Assembly: GCA_001430745.1 (NCBI GenBank)
Contig: KQ482040.1
Span: 903,229 to 935,417, forward strand
Length of the DNA stretch: 32,189 nt
DNA from: Auxenochlorella pyrenoidosa
Taxonomy: Eukaryota > Chlorophyta > Trebouxiophyceae > Chlorellales > Chlorellaceae
Direction: 5' to 3'
Part shown: piece after piece, positions 31,767 to 32,189 of the stretch
Layout of the letters: the number at the start of each line of letters is the position of its first letter
Position numbering within the stretch: position 1 is the first letter of the stretch
Translations under genes and position numbers: made by a program
The notes under the pieces: model-generated
What the model was told of the DNA's origin: nothing
The model's database searches: none
The model's input: only the letters and a program-made list of their open reading frames with translations

Positions 31767-32189
31767 CAGTGTTCCAACATGCTGGCGCAAGGTGCCAGGA
31801 TGTGCCTTTGTCCCAGCCTGTGGATGATTGGCCAATGCCTGTGCCCGCAGCTGCTTTGAGCACTTAGGTGTTTGCAAGGACTAGCTCAACCAGAGATGTG
31901 AGACAGAGTGATGGTGAGAAACGAAGGAATTTGAAAGTGTATTCATTGCACAAAAAGGTGCAACAGTGTGCTTGATGTCAATGCAAGGCACACGGCCAGT
32001 GAGGGGAGGACAAGTGGCACTTTCGGGCAGGGGTACCAGAAATCCACACGCGGGGGCAGGCAGAGAAAGATGCGTGCGTGTACATTGGCAAGAGTAGCAG
32101 TGCGGGACCCTGGGCGGGCTTGCTGCGCCAACGTGCAGTCAAGCCAGCAAAGGGACAAGGGATGCGAGGGTAGGGGCTGGGGCGCATGC
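31767..32189. other. Downstream flank of the MFS gene
   Basis: The 423 bases after the TAG stop should contain the MFS 3' UTR. Minus-strand open frames (for example 31943-32158) show no recognisable domain. A gene starting beyond the window edge could overlap here. No RNA gene or mobile element was seen. Confidence 0.5.

Noticed and set aside
1..32189. tRNA, rRNA, CRISPR array, insertion sequence or retroelement
   Set aside because: No cloverleaf, regular spaced repeats, transposase, reverse transcriptase or terminal repeats were recognised.

Overview
This is a nuclear genome fragment from a photosynthetic eukaryote, most likely a chlorophyte green alga and perhaps a trebouxiophyte; the lineage is an inference. 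The DNA is G+C-rich. Every gene is cut into many short exons by introns of roughly 70-250 nt that end in TGCAG or a close variant. Proteins are rich in Ala and Gln, two products carry plastid-transit-like N-termini, and the families present (GT61, CDCA7-type zinc finger, MPP10, Rubisco-LSMT-type SET protein, PHT4/ANTR-type MFS carrier) fit a green alga. No bacterial, viral, transposon, rRNA or tRNA signature was seen. About 80 introns were placed by hand by requiring splice sites plus an unbroken codon phase. All four models that are complete on one reading give exact multiples of three, but no transcript data were available.

Layout. 51-1887 (+): 3' part of a GT61 glycosyltransferase whose 5' end lies outside the window. 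1888-2805: intergenic. 2806-14232 (+): a 31-exon model of about 2,220 aa. It opens with a CDCA7/R1-type four-CxxC zinc finger and continues in phase into a long helical, Gln/Ala-rich protein that I do not recognise; a short zinc-finger-only product ending at 4559 is also possible. 14449-20343 (-): MPP10 of the U3 snoRNP, 19 exons, convergent with the previous gene. 21141-25278 (-): a two-RRM, Gln/Met/Gly-rich RNA-binding protein, 10 exons including a 56-nt exon isolated by long introns. 26016-29024 (-): a plastid-type SET/Rubisco-LSMT-family protein, 11 exons. 29264-31766 (+): a PHT4/ANTR (SLC17-like) MFS transporter, 9 exons, divergent from the SET gene across a 239-bp shared promoter region.

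The genes do not form one pathway. MPP10 and the RRM protein act on RNA. The CDCA7-type finger points to DNA-methylation-linked chromatin remodelling. The SET and MFS products both look plastid-targeted and share a promoter interval.

Three cross-cutting signals stand out: the fusion of a CDCA7-type finger to a giant protein; a high share of GC-AG introns (about 8 of 80, four in a row in the SET gene); and a strong excess of the palindrome GCATGC (about 75 copies counted by eye, about 10 expected from base composition).
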